Shown one piece after another: positions 52,951-61,979 of a stretch of 64,000 nucleotides of DNA (its first letter is position 1; every line of letters begins with the position of its first letter). A program made the translations under genes and the position numbers. The notes under the pieces were generated by a model, which was not told the DNA's origin, made no database searches, and was given only the letters and a program-made list of their open reading frames with translations. The DNA comes from an uncultured Alphaproteobacteria bacterium (GTDB lineage: Bacteria; Pseudomonadota; Alphaproteobacteria; HIMB59): assembly GCA_902527045.1 (NCBI GenBank), contig CABZNL010000001.1, positions 109,750 to 173,749 of the forward strand. Reading direction: 5' to 3'.

Positions 52951-53761
52951 TTAGAAAGTTGTATTGTTCTAAATTTTCATAATAAATTTTTATATTTCCC
53001 TTTCCATTCTTATTGTAAATTATTTTTGTTTTAAATCCTATTGTATCACTCAGCGTCTTTTCTTCATGAATCAAATTAGGTTCCTGCGCATATTGTTTTC
53101 TTTTATTTTTTTCTAAAGCTCTAACTGAAGTTTTTCCAGATGAAATTTGGTTTAGAGTATGATCATCGAAATCGTTAGGCGTTTTTCCAACCAGAGCCCT
53201 AGCATGGCCCATGGATATTTTTCCAGTATTTAATAAATTAAAAAAGAAATCGTCTAAATCTAGTATTCTAAGTAAGTTTGTTATATGGGATCTACTTTTA
53301 CCAACTATTTTAGATAGTGTTTCATGAGTATAATTATTTTTGTCAATTAAACGTTGGTATGCTTTTGCCTCCTCCGATACTTTTAAATCCTCTCTTTGGA
53401 TATTCTCAATTAAAGAAATTTCATCTTTATCAAGGTCTTCTGGAAGTAATAAGGCTGGAAGTAATTTAAGGTCGGTATTTTGGGCTGCCCGCCATCTTCT
53501 TTCTCCAGCGACTAAAAAAAAGCTATCTGAATCTTTTTTTGTAACAATTAGTGGCTGTATTAAACCATTTTTTCTTATTGATTGTGCTAATTCTAATATC
53601 TTTTCCTTATCAAACTCTTTTCTTGGCTGAGTTTCGTCTCTAAATATTTTTTCAATTGGAATTAATAACAAACCTTTGTTTTCAGATGTTTTGTTTTTAA
53701 TTGATTCTTTGCTAGCAAGTAAAGATGATAAGCCTTTACCTAATTTTTTATTAACCACCAT
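52931..53761 (-). CDS. parB: Chromosome partitioning protein ParB
   Basis: A 276-residue protein: KKLGKGLSSLLA at the N-terminus (ParA-stimulating peptide), then IPIEKIFRDETQPRKEFDKEKI, the CTPase region LIQPLIVTKKDSDSFFLVAGERRWRAAQ, and DNA-binding helices with YTHETLSKIVGKSRSHITNLLRIL, then GKISMGHARALVG. It spreads from parS and loads SMC. It overlaps parA by 11 bp. A parS site lies in mnmG. Confidence 0.97.
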   Translation of the reverse strand: MVVNKKLGKGLSSLLASKESIKNKTSENKGLLLIPIEKIFRDETQPRKEFDKEKILELAQSIRKNGLIQPLIVTKKDSDSFFLVAGERRWRAAQNTDLKLLPALLLPEDLDKDEISLIENIQREDLKVSEEAKAYQRLIDKNNYTHETLSKIVGKSRSHITNLLRILDLDDFFFNLLNTGKISMGHARALVGKTPNDFDDHTLNQISSGKTSVRALEKNKRKQYAQEPNLIHEEKTLSDTIGFKTKIIYNKNGKGNIKIYYENLEQYNFLINKLKN

Positions 53762-54515
53762 TTAACCTGTTCCTTTCCAAGAATTCTCTTGCTAAAGCGA
53801 TGTATGCCTGTGAACCAGTGCACTTTAAATCATAAATAATGGCAGGAAGCCCATGGCTTGGTGCCTCGGAAAGAGTTACATTCCTAGGGACATTAAACTT
53901 GTATACTGTTGCATCAAAGTACTCTCTAGCCTCTTTCTCAATCAATGATGATAGTGAATTTCTTTTATCATACATTGTTAATATTATTCCATTAAGTTTT
54001 AAGTTGATATTTAAATTAGTTTTTACTAATTCAATTGTTTTAATTAACTTAGATAGACCCTCTAATGCAAAAAATTCACATTGCACAGGAATTAAAACTT
54101 CATCACTTGCAGTTAAAGAACTTACTGTCAATAATCCAAGCGTTGGAGGAGTATCAATGAAAATATATTCATAATTATCTTTTATTTCTGATATGTAATT
54201 TTTTAAGAGAAGATTTCTGTCATCATCGTCAGCCAACTCATATTCAGCAGCAGCAAGGTCCTCACATGCAGAGATAACATCTAAATGAGGAATTTGAGAT
54301 TTTTGAATTGCATCCTTAATATTTACCTCATTACTAAAGACTCTATATATAGATAATTTGGAATCATAAGCATTAAATGACATTGAAGAATTGTATTGTG
54401 GGTCCATATCAATAATTAAAACTTTCTTATCTATTGATGCTAGTGCTGTTGCAAGGTTTACAACAGTTGTTGTTTTTCCAACACCTCCTTTTTGATTAGC
54501 TATTGTAATTATCAT
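53751..54515 (-). CDS. parA: Chromosome partitioning ATPase ParA
   Basis: A 254-residue Walker-type ATPase with the deviant Walker A ANQKGGVGKTTTVVN near residues 6-20, Walker A' VLIIDMDPQYNSS, and Walker B YEYIFIDTPPTLG. It works with ParB to segregate origins. It overlaps rsmG by 4 bp in a leftward operon from mnmE. Confidence 0.98.
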   Translation of the reverse strand: MIITIANQKGGVGKTTTVVNLATALASIDKKVLIIDMDPQYNSSMSFNAYDSKLSIYRVFSNEVNIKDAIQKSQIPHLDVISACEDLAAAEYELADDDDRNLLLKNYISEIKDNYEYIFIDTPPTLGLLTVSSLTASDEVLIPVQCEFFALEGLSKLIKTIELVKTNLNINLKLNGIILTMYDKRNSLSSLIEKEAREYFDATVYKFNVPRNVTLSEAPSHGLPAIIYDLKCTGSQAYIALAREFLERNRLNGG

Positions 54516-55117
54516 TTAGTACCTACTACTATAATTCTAGATTCATCGGACGTTATACTAGGGTGTGCCTCCCAAAAGTATTTATTTTGATTGATAAGTT
54601 GTATTTCAGATAAATAGGACTTGCCTTTTAGTAAAATAAACTTTGTATGTTTATAAATAATTTTTTTTGTTAAAGAGATTATTTTTTCAATTGGCGCAAA
54701 CGCACGTGCTGTAATGTAGTCGATATTAAGATCTTTTAAATCAGTAATAGGTTTGTTGTGAATAATATATTCAAGACCAAGTCGTGATTTGCATTTTTCT
54801 AAGAAAATCGATTTTTTTGGTGATTTTTCAACTAAATGTAGGTTTTTGTATCCTATAATCGAAAGAACAACCCCTGGGAGTCCAGCGCCTGAACCAATAT
54901 CCATATGAGTTTTTTCGTTGTGCGGCAAATACTTGATTATTTGAATGCAATCAAGTAAATGTCTTTGATCAAAATCATCAATTGTACTTGTGCCAATTAA
55001 GTTCATCTTTTCATTTTCTTCAATAACCATCTTCTTGTATTCATATAATTTTTGTAAGATTGATTTACTGTTTTCAAAATTATCATTGCAGAAATCTTCT
55101 AAGTTAGTACTAAGCAA
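54512..55117 (-). CDS. rsmG: 16S rRNA G527 methyltransferase RsmG (GidB)
   Basis: A 201-residue SAM methyltransferase: KMNLIGTSTIDDFDQRHLLDCIQIIKYL, SAM loop HMDIGSGAGLPGVVLSII, NLHLVEKSPKKSIFL and TARAFAPIEKIISL. It modifies G527 of 16S rRNA. Start TTG at 55117 overlaps mnmG by 8 bp. Confidence 0.97.
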   Translation of the reverse strand: MLSTNLEDFCNDNFENSKSILQKLYEYKKMVIEENEKMNLIGTSTIDDFDQRHLLDCIQIIKYLPHNEKTHMDIGSGAGLPGVVLSIIGYKNLHLVEKSPKKSIFLEKCKSRLGLEYIIHNKPITDLKDLNIDYITARAFAPIEKIISLTKKIIYKHTKFILLKGKSYLSEIQLINQNKYFWEAHPSITSDESRIIVVGTK

Positions 55118-56966
55118 CTTTAGTGCCTTTATTTCTTTTATGTTTTATTATTTGAAAAAGAGCACTTGGTGTAATACCAGATATTTTTCCTGCATCATGT
55201 AAATTTACTGGCTTGTATTTATTTAATTTTTCTAGTATCTCTCGAGATAAAGAAGGTATTTTGTTAAAGTCAATGTTAGTTAAATTCATTTTTTTATTTT
55301 TGTTTAACTGATCATAAGATTTCCTCTCACGCTCATAAAAGACCTCATATTTTGAGTCAAAATATATTTTAGTAAGTAATTTTTGATTAATAGTAATGTT
55401 AAAAAATTTCTTAAAATTATTTGTTGTAGGGTCTAAAAATTTTAATACTTCAAAACCATTTCTAATTTTACCATCTTTTTTTACCTTAATTTTCTTTTTC
55501 ATCAAATCATTAGGAGAGTATTTTAATGACTCTAGTTTACTTATTATTTTTTTTTCATTATCTATGTTTTTATAAATTAAATTGTAGTCAGTTTTATTAA
55601 ATATTTTTCTATTAATGTTTATAGCAAATCTTTCGTAGGAATTATCTGTTCGTAGTTTCAATCTGTTTTCTGCTCTTGATGTAAACATACGGTAAGGTTC
55701 TGTTACTCCAAGTTTTGTGAGGTCATCTACTAGAACTCCTATATAACTGTTATCTCTTTCAAAAACTTTATTATCGAATTTTACTTTTTTCATTTTTATA
55801 ACAGCATGAATACCAGCATATATGCCCTGACCTGCTGCTTCTTCATACCCAGTGGTGCCATTAATTTGACCAGCTAAAAAAAAGTTCTCTATTTTTTTTG
55901 TCTCAAAATTATTTTTTAATTCTCTAGGATCTACTGAGTCATATTCAACAGCGTATCCAAATTGATCTACCTCGCATTTTTCCAAACCTTTAATAGATCT
56001 TAAAAATTTTAATTGGATTTTCTTATCTAGAGAATTTGATATACCGTTTGGGTAAACAAGATCAGAGTTTAAACCCTCTGGTTCCAGGAAAATATTGTGG
56101 CCGTTTCTGTCGCCAAATTTCGTTACTTTATCCTCTATTGATGGACAATATCGAACTCCTTGAGACTTGATAATGCCAGAGTACATTGCCGATTTATCAA
56201 GATTATCTCTGATTATTTTATGAGTTTTATTATTAGTCTTAGTGATATAACAATTAATATTTTTGTTCGTATTTTGTTTTGTAAAGTATGATAAAAAAAT
56301 ACCATAATTTTCAGATGGCTGGGGATCTAGAATATCATAATCAATAGATTGAGTATAAATCCTAGGGGGGGTGCCAGTCTTAAGTCTCATTGTCTTAAAA
56401 TTTTTATTGATAAACCTCGCAAGCTTTTTAGAAGAGCTATTTCCTATTCTTCCTGCCTCTTTTACCTCATTTCCAAAATAAATCTTTCCATTTAGAAAGG
56501 TTCCGGTTGTAAGAATAACAACCTTTGATCTAATTTTACCTGCGTAAAGGCATTCAACCCCAATAATCTTTTTATTTGTTTGTAGAATATTTATTGCTTC
56601 ATCTTCAATAAGTTCAATTTTAGATGATTTAATGTATTTTTGTACGTTTTTAGCATATAAATCTCTATCAATCTGTGCTCTTACACCCCATACAGCAGGT
56701 CCTTTTGATAAATTTAATACTCTATAATGTATTGCCGATTTATCTCCTATTTTACAAATAACCCCTCCTAAAATATCAACTTCACTGGCTATGTGAGTTT
56801 TTCCGACACCACCAATACTAGGATTACATGATAGTTTGCCCAAATCTGAGTAATTTTTCGAAATTAAAGCTGTTTTTAAACCATATTTTTCACATATATT
56901 AGCTGACTCTAAGCCAGCATGTCCAGCACCTATTACTATTACATCATAATGTTCCACGTGAAACAA
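55110..56966 (-). CDS. mnmG: tRNA uridine 5-carboxymethylaminomethyl modification enzyme MnmG (GidA)
   Basis: A 618-residue FAD/NADH enzyme: FAD fold YDVIVIGAGHAGLESANI, then GKLSCNPSIGGVGKTHIASE, GTFLNGKIYFGN, the tRNA-binding TGTPPRI (near 195), and AGQINGTTGYEEAAGQGIYAGIHA. With MnmE it makes the cmnm5U34 modification. The start is TTG at 56966; the first codons (FHVEH) are read from a parS site at 56950-56965. Confidence 0.98.
   Translation of the reverse strand: MFHVEHYDVIVIGAGHAGLESANICEKYGLKTALISKNYSDLGKLSCNPSIGGVGKTHIASEVDILGGVICKIGDKSAIHYRVLNLSKGPAVWGVRAQIDRDLYAKNVQKYIKSSKIELIEDEAINILQTNKKIIGVECLYAGKIRSKVVILTTGTFLNGKIYFGNEVKEAGRIGNSSSKKLARFINKNFKTMRLKTGTPPRIYTQSIDYDILDPQPSENYGIFLSYFTKQNTNKNINCYITKTNNKTHKIIRDNLDKSAMYSGIIKSQGVRYCPSIEDKVTKFGDRNGHNIFLEPEGLNSDLVYPNGISNSLDKKIQLKFLRSIKGLEKCEVDQFGYAVEYDSVDPRELKNNFETKKIENFFLAGQINGTTGYEEAAGQGIYAGIHAVIKMKKVKFDNKVFERDNSYIGVLVDDLTKLGVTEPYRMFTSRAENRLKLRTDNSYERFAININRKIFNKTDYNLIYKNIDNEKKIISKLESLKYSPNDLMKKKIKVKKDGKIRNGFEVLKFLDPTTNNFKKFFNITINQKLLTKIYFDSKYEVFYERERKSYDQLNKNKKMNLTNIDFNKIPSLSREILEKLNKYKPVNLHDAGKISGITPSALFQIIKHKRNKGTKVA
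56950..56965. promoter_or_regulatory. parS centromere site
   Basis: TGTTCCACGTGAAACA matches the bacterial parS consensus TGTTNCACGTGNAACA at every position. It overlaps the first codons of mnmG (TTG TTT CAC GTG GAA CAT), which is also seen in other alphaproteobacteria (MFHVEH start). It lies about 2.4 kb from the ParA/ParB genes and about 4.3 kb from the candidate oriC. Confidence 0.92.
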
Positions 56967-56967
56967 T

Positions 56968-58293
56968 CTACTTCCCTATGCAAAAATTGCTAAAAACTCT
57001 ATCATAAACATCTTCATTATTAATATAACCAAATTCATATGAAAAATCATCTAATATATTTCTCATTAATTGTGCAATTATTAAAATATCTCTTTCATTA
57101 AGAATATCACTCTCATATTCTAATATTCTCTCTAAGAATTCTATCTCGCTAGAGTTAAATTCCAGTTTATGATTTTTATGAGCTATATATCTTTTATAAA
57201 TACTAGATAAATTAATTCTTTTAAACAGATCTTCTCTATTAAGGTTATGATTAATTTTGATATTTTTAGAATTATAGCTAAATTGATCTGATTTAGTCTC
57301 TAACATAGTGAAGTTTTTATTAATATAGAAATCTTTAAATAGTTGTTTTAAATCTGCTTTATTAGTATTTTTATCCTTTAAAACAAAAAAATGATCAATT
57401 TCTTTAGATAATTTTTGTGCTTTTTTATAACCAAATTTTTCTATCCTTCCTTGCTTAGACCTTTGACCAGCTGTATCGAATATTTCAAACTTTTTACCAT
57501 CATCTATTATTTGGTTTGAAAGAATATCTCTGGTAGTGCCCTTAATTTCAGTAACAATAGCTCTGTCTTTGTCGATAATTTTATTAAATAGAGTTGATTT
57601 CCCGACATTTACCGGTCCAATCAACATAATCTTGCAAATATTTTTTTGTTCTATTTTTGTTCTATTTTTATGTAATAATTTATTACAATTATTAAAAAAA
57701 TCCCTTGCTTTTTTTATTATTTTTTTAAAATTAAACTCTTCATCATCAACGAAATCGATAGATGCAGTGATTTCAGAAAACAAATTTACAATATCTTCTC
57801 TAAGAGGGGCAAGACCACTAACTGGGTCGCCTTCAAATAGGATTTTTTTATTATATTCTAATGAGGAAAAAGACTCATTATTTATGATTAAATTGATTGC
57901 TTTGGCCTGTTTAAGCGAATATTTGTTATTTAAAACAGAGCGGAAAGAAAACTCCCCTTTTTGAGCCAATCTTAATCCAGATATATTGAAGTCTTTAAAT
58001 AATTGCTCAAGCTGACTGGCGATAAGGGGTGAACCATGAATAAATATTTCGCAAACATCCTCTCCTGTAAATGAGTTAGGTGATTTAAAATATACAACAT
58101 TACATTTATCTAAAATTGTTCCATCTATATTATGAAGTTCCACTAATTTCATTATTGAATGTTCTTCAGAGAAATTTCTTTTAGTTAGTTTTTTTAAAAT
58201 TAGTAAAACATCTTCTCCCGATATTCTATAACCTATAACAGGTGATTTAACCAATGGTGTAAAATTTGAATAAATTGTTCCTGTATTAAACAA
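56968..58293 (-). CDS. mnmE: tRNA modification GTPase MnmE (TrmE)
   Basis: A 441-residue GTPase: an N-terminal tetrahydrofolate-binding domain (GEDVCEIFIHGSPLIASQL), G1 GPVNVGKSTLFNKI near 222, G2 GTTRDI, G3 DTAGQRS near 274, and the C-terminal FCIGK with the active-site Cys. TTG is the start codon. It lies one base before mnmG. Confidence 0.97.
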   Translation of the reverse strand: MFNTGTIYSNFTPLVKSPVIGYRISGEDVLLILKKLTKRNFSEEHSIMKLVELHNIDGTILDKCNVVYFKSPNSFTGEDVCEIFIHGSPLIASQLEQLFKDFNISGLRLAQKGEFSFRSVLNNKYSLKQAKAINLIINNESFSSLEYNKKILFEGDPVSGLAPLREDIVNLFSEITASIDFVDDEEFNFKKIIKKARDFFNNCNKLLHKNRTKIEQKNICKIMLIGPVNVGKSTLFNKIIDKDRAIVTEIKGTTRDILSNQIIDDGKKFEIFDTAGQRSKQGRIEKFGYKKAQKLSKEIDHFFVLKDKNTNKADLKQLFKDFYINKNFTMLETKSDQFSYNSKNIKINHNLNREDLFKRINLSSIYKRYIAHKNHKLEFNSSEIEFLERILEYESDILNERDILIIAQLMRNILDDFSYEFGYINNEDVYDRVFSNFCIGK

Positions 58294-58333
58294 AACTTTA
58301 ACATTATAAATTTATAATTATGCTAGTCTAGCC

Positions 58334-58984
58334 ATGAAAGCAGTTTTATTTGGGTCTATAGGGACATTAATGGAAACGTCTGACATCCAAAGGAGATCTT
58401 TTAATCATGCATTTAAAAAAGAAGGGCTAAACTGGTATTGGAGTAGAAAGACTTATAGTAAATTGCTAAAAAAATCTGGGGGGATAAGAAGAATTGAAGA
58501 TTTTGCAAGACAAAATGGCGAAATCGTCAATGCAAAAAAGATATGGAAAAATAAGACAGATATTTTTAATAAAACTATTATCTCAAATAGTGTTAGTGCC
58601 AGAAAAGGTGTTTTAAAAATTTTTAAATATGCAAAAAAAAATAATATTAAAATTGGACTAGTATCATCTACCTCAAAGAAAAATATTACTACAATATTTA
58701 AAGCACTAGATGGTCAAATAAGTAGAAAAGAATTTAGCTTCATAGGAAATAAAAATTTAGCATCTAAGCCTAAACCAAGTCCAGATATTTATTTTAAAGC
58801 TTTAGAGATTATGAATTTAGATAAAAAAGATTGTGTAGCAATCGAAGACTCTGTAGAAAGTGCAAAATCTGCTATTAATGCTGGCATACAATGTATTGCA
58901 TTTCCAGGTATTTATCATAGTGATGAGCTCTTTGAGTCTTGTAAATTAAAATTAAATAAATTGGATATATCTATTTTTAAGTAA
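58334..58984 (+). CDS. HAD-like protein with the catalytic aspartate replaced
   Basis: A 216-residue HAD-IA protein. Motif I reads VLFGSIGTLMETSDIQRRSF: both Asp of the DxD are lost (FDxDGT has become FGSIGT). Motifs II to IV remain (GLVSSTSKKN, KPKPSPDIYFKAL, VAIEDSVESAKSAINAG). The 'GSIGTL.ETS..QRRaFN.AF' string occurs in a recurring alphaproteobacterial group, so this is not a sequence error. It may bind a phosphosugar without hydrolysing it, or act with changed chemistry. It is divergent from mnmE. Confidence 0.8.
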   Translation: MKAVLFGSIGTLMETSDIQRRSFNHAFKKEGLNWYWSRKTYSKLLKKSGGIRRIEDFARQNGEIVNAKKIWKNKTDIFNKTIISNSVSARKGVLKIFKYAKKNNIKIGLVSSTSKKNITTIFKALDGQISRKEFSFIGNKNLASKPKPSPDIYFKALEIMNLDKKDCVAIEDSVESAKSAINAGIQCIAFPGIYHSDELFESCKLKLNKLDISIFK

Positions 58985-59033
58985 TTATTTTAATTTGATT
59001 ATAGAAAAAGATATCTAAATAAATGGACTTAAT

Positions 59034-59888
59034 TTGATTTTATCTAAACCTGAACACATTAAGATTTATGGACACAGAGGAGCAAGAGGCGATCTTCCAG
59101 AAAATACTTTAAATAGCTTTGAGTATTTATATCAAAATAATATAAGTGTTTCTGAAACTGACATTTTACTTACAAAAGACCTTGTTCCAGTCATCAATCA
59201 TGATTTTAGATTAAATCCTGATTTCACAAAAGATGCCAGTGGTAATTGGTTAGCAAATAATGATATTAAAATATTTGACTTAACTTATGAAGAGTTATCA
59301 AAATATTATGTTGGCTCAATTAATAAAAATTCAGAATATGGAAAAAAATTTAGCAAACAAAAATATTTAATTAATCAGAAGATACCAAAACTCACTGAAC
59401 TTCTTGAATTATCATCAAAGGGTAATTTGGATAATTTACTAATTAATTTAGAAATTAAGTCAACACCCTATGAGAGTAAATTAACACCTCCGCCGGATAA
59501 GATGGTAGAAATAATAGTAAATGAAGTGAATAAATTTAGAATTAAAAATAAAATGATCTATTCATCTTTTGACTGGAGAATTTTAGGTGAGATAGAAAAG
59601 ATAGATCCAAAGATCCCTCGTGCTTATCTTACCTTTGAAAAAAAAGATAGTGAATTACCAAGAATTATAAAGAAGCATGGTGGAGTTGCTTGGCACCCTG
59701 AGTTAAAAGATATTAAAAAAGAGACAGTCAAGATCTCTCATGATGAGGACATAGCTGTAAATGTTTGGACTGTAAATGAAGAGGATGACATGTTAAGAAT
59801 GATTGATCTTGGTGTAGATGGTATAATAACAGACTATCCAGTGAAACTTAAAGAGCTTTGTGAAAAAAGAAATATTAAGTGGTTTTAA
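59034..59888 (+). CDS. Glycerophosphodiester phosphodiesterase
   Basis: A 284-residue GDPD-fold protein. KIYGHRGARGDLPENTLNSF (HRG..PENT) and SETDILLTKDLVPVINHDFRLN (ExD and HD) supply the catalytic and metal-binding residues. The C-terminal VNVWTVNEEDDMLRMIDLGVDGIITDYP is the family's closing barrel. Start TTG 59034; no signal peptide, so it is probably cytoplasmic. It cleaves glycerophosphodiesters from lipid turnover and may salvage phosphate. It is 49 bp from the preceding HAD gene. Confidence 0.93.
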   Translation: MILSKPEHIKIYGHRGARGDLPENTLNSFEYLYQNNISVSETDILLTKDLVPVINHDFRLNPDFTKDASGNWLANNDIKIFDLTYEELSKYYVGSINKNSEYGKKFSKQKYLINQKIPKLTELLELSSKGNLDNLLINLEIKSTPYESKLTPPPDKMVEIIVNEVNKFRIKNKMIYSSFDWRILGEIEKIDPKIPRAYLTFEKKDSELPRIIKKHGGVAWHPELKDIKKETVKISHDEDIAVNVWTVNEEDDMLRMIDLGVDGIITDYPVKLKELCEKRNIKWF

Positions 59889-59894
59889 ATATAG

Positions 59895-61151
59895 TTACTG
59901 ATTCATACTACTGAAAAACTCTTCGTTTGTTTTACAGTCCTTCATCTTTTCTAATAAAAATTCCATGGCATCTACTGTACCCATTGATGATAAAATTTTT
60001 CTTAAAATAAATACTTTTTGAAGATCACCGGCATCTAAGAGCAAATCTTCTTTTCTGGTTCCAGATTTTTGAACATCAATAGCAGGGTAAGTTCTTTTAT
60101 CGGATAGTTTTCTATCAAGAACAATTTCTGAATTACCTGTTCCTTTAAATTCTTCAAAAATAACTTCGTCCATTCTACTACCAGTTTCTATCAAAGCAGT
60201 GGCAACAATAGTTAACGACCCACCTTCCTCAATGTTTCTAGCGGCACCGAAAAATCTTTTAGGTCTTTGCAAAGCATTTGCGTCTACACCTCCTGTTAAA
60301 ACTTTTCCACTTGAAGGTACAACAGTGTTGTAAGCCCTACCTAACCTTGTTATCGAGTCTAGAAGAATGACTACATCATATTTATTTTCAGCTAATCTTT
60401 TTGCCTTTTCTATAACCATTTCAGCTACTTGCACGTGTCTTGCTGCTGGTTCATCAAATGTAGAACTTATAACCTCTCCATTAACAGATCTTTGCATATC
60501 AGTAACTTCTTCAGGTCTTTCATCTATTAAAAGAACCATTAAATAAACTTCAGGGAAATTTTCTGCAATTGATTTTGCAATTTTTTGTAAAATTACAGTC
60601 TTACCAGATCTTGGTGGGGCGACAATTAAAGATCTTTGACCTGCTCCAACAGGAGCAATAATATCAATAATTCTTGAAGAAAGGTCCATATCAGGTTTTT
60701 CTGTTTCTAAATTAAACTTTTTCTCAGGATATAATGGGGTTAAATTATCGAAATTTGTTTTAAATTTATTATTTTTAGCAATTTCTATGAAATTTACTTT
60801 ATTAGTTTCAACTAATGCAAAATATCTCTCACCATCTTTTGGAGGGCGAATAGGACCTTCTAGAGTATCTCCTTTTCTTAACCCATATTTTTTGATTTGA
60901 TTAGGGCTTACATATATATCATCTGGGCCAGGTAAATAGTTAGAGTCTGCAGAGCGAAGAAAACCAAAACCATCTTGCATTGTTTCTAAAACTCCCTCTC
61001 CAATTATTTCCTCGTTCTTTTCAGCAAATTTTTTGAGAACAGAAAAATATATGTCTTGTTTTTTTAAGCCCGAGGCATTTTCAATGCCTAATGACTCAGC
61101 ATAATCTAGAAGTTCTTGGGGTTTTTTATCTTTTAATTCGTTTAAATGCAT
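59895..61151 (-). CDS. rho: Transcription termination factor Rho
   Basis: A 418-residue hexameric RNA helicase: N-terminal helical domain ([20 protein letters not shown]), cold-shock-like RNA site [31 protein letters not shown], Walker [13 protein letters not shown] near 184 and [26 protein letters not shown] (Q-loop). Near 280 is the R-loop [17 protein letters not shown]. It converges on the GDPD gene (7-bp gap). Confidence 0.98.
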   Translation of the reverse strand: MHLNELKDKKPQELLDYAESLGIENASGLKKQDIYFSVLKKFAEKNEEIIGEGVLETMQDGFGFLRSADSNYLPGPDDIYVSPNQIKKYGLRKGDTLEGPIRPPKDGERYFALVETNKVNFIEIAKNNKFKTNFDNLTPLYPEKKFNLETEKPDMDLSSRIIDIIAPVGAGQRSLIVAPPRSGKTVILQKIAKSIAENFPEVYLMVLLIDERPEEVTDMQRSVNGEVISSTFDEPAARHVQVAEMVIEKAKRLAENKYDVVILLDSITRLGRAYNTVVPSSGKVLTGGVDANALQRPKRFFGAARNIEEGGSLTIVATALIETGSRMDEVIFEEFKGTGNSEIVLDRKLSDKRTYPAIDVQKSGTRKEDLLLDAGDLQKVFILRKILSSMGTVDAMEFLLEKMKDCKTNEEFFSSMNQ

Positions 61152-61410
61152 ATTGGGAGTTACCTAGATAGTTAGATATATTGAATAAGTTTTATAACAA
61201 AAAATAAAAAGAAAATATATATATTTATATATAGACTTGTAGTTGTATGTCGAATGATGTGGATTAACACCTTACTATAAAAAAAAACCCTTATTTTATT
61301 GAATTATTATTGTTTAATAACAAATGTAGATAACTTAATATTGATAAATTAATGGTTTTTTTGCTGTTTAAAACTCTCTAAATTCATGAATAACTTTATT
61401 AATCCACAGT
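61152..61410. other. Candidate chromosomal replication origin (oriC)
   Basis: A 234-bp gap between divergent rho and maf, extended into the first codons of maf. Three sites differ by one base from the DnaA box TTATCCACA: TGTGGATTA at 61258-61266, TGTAGATAA at 61325-61333 (both minus-strand boxes) and TAATCCACA at 61400-61408. An AT-only stretch at 61212-61232 could be the unwinding element. Genes on the left side are mostly on the minus strand and those on the right mostly on the plus strand, as expected around an origin. Experimental or GC-skew data are needed. Confidence 0.5.
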
Positions 61411-61979
61411 TAACTAAACAGGTTATTATTGGCACAAAAAGTAGATCAAGAAGAAAATTATTTAAGATGATGAATATGAAATTTCAGTATCGGTCAGCCA
61501 ATATAAATGAAAAGGCCGTTAAAAATTTAAAAAATGATAAATATGATGCTTTAAAAATAGCAAAAGCGAAAGCCACACACCTTTCTGAAAAAAATAAAAA
61601 CAAAATAATTATTACATTTGACACTACTATTCTGCACATGAAAAAAACTATTTATAAATGCCACACAAAGAAGTGTTGTAAGAATACACTTAAGTCTTTT
61701 AATAATACATCTCATAATCTTTATACAGGAATGGTTTTTATGATTAATAACAGTTTAATTAGGAGCACCTTAACCAAAACTAAAATAGTTTTTAAAAAAA
61801 ATAAAATTACAGATATAAATAAATATGTCGAAGAGAATTTCAATCAAACTTCATCCGCAGTTGGATGTTATAATATAGAAGGCAAAGGAAAAACATTCTT
61901 TAAAAATATTGAGAAAAGTTATTTTAATGTAATCGGGATTGATATGATTAATTTTCTTAAAATATTAAGAAGTATTTAA
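61386..61979 (+). CDS. maf: Maf family nucleotide pyrophosphatase-like protein (diverged)
   Basis: A 197-residue protein. VIIGTKSRSRRKLFKMM stands for the Maf motif GSxSPRR, NINEKAVK for the 'DE' site and IIITFDTTILHMKK for the ADT(V/T) catalytic strand. The second half (HNLYTGMVFMINN, FNQTSSAVGCYNIEGKG) follows the fold with SAGAYxIEGxG diverged. It is probably a house-cleaning pyrophosphatase. The KP of the family is not evident. First gene of maf-aroE-coaE-dnaQ, the usual origin-side order. Confidence 0.85.
   Translation: MNNFINPQLTKQVIIGTKSRSRRKLFKMMNMKFQYRSANINEKAVKNLKNDKYDALKIAKAKATHLSEKNKNKIIITFDTTILHMKKTIYKCHTKKCCKNTLKSFNNTSHNLYTGMVFMINNSLIRSTLTKTKIVFKKNKITDINKYVEENFNQTSSAVGCYNIEGKGKTFFKNIEKSYFNVIGIDMINFLKILRSI

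Noticed and set aside
57536..57964. 142-codon plus-strand frame within mnmE
   Set aside because: Antisense shadow of the GTPase domain; no homology or start signal.
60431..60438. CACGTG core in rho as a possible second parS
   Set aside because: Flanking bases do not match the TGTTNC/GNAACA arms. The same holds for cores at 47273 and near 54703.
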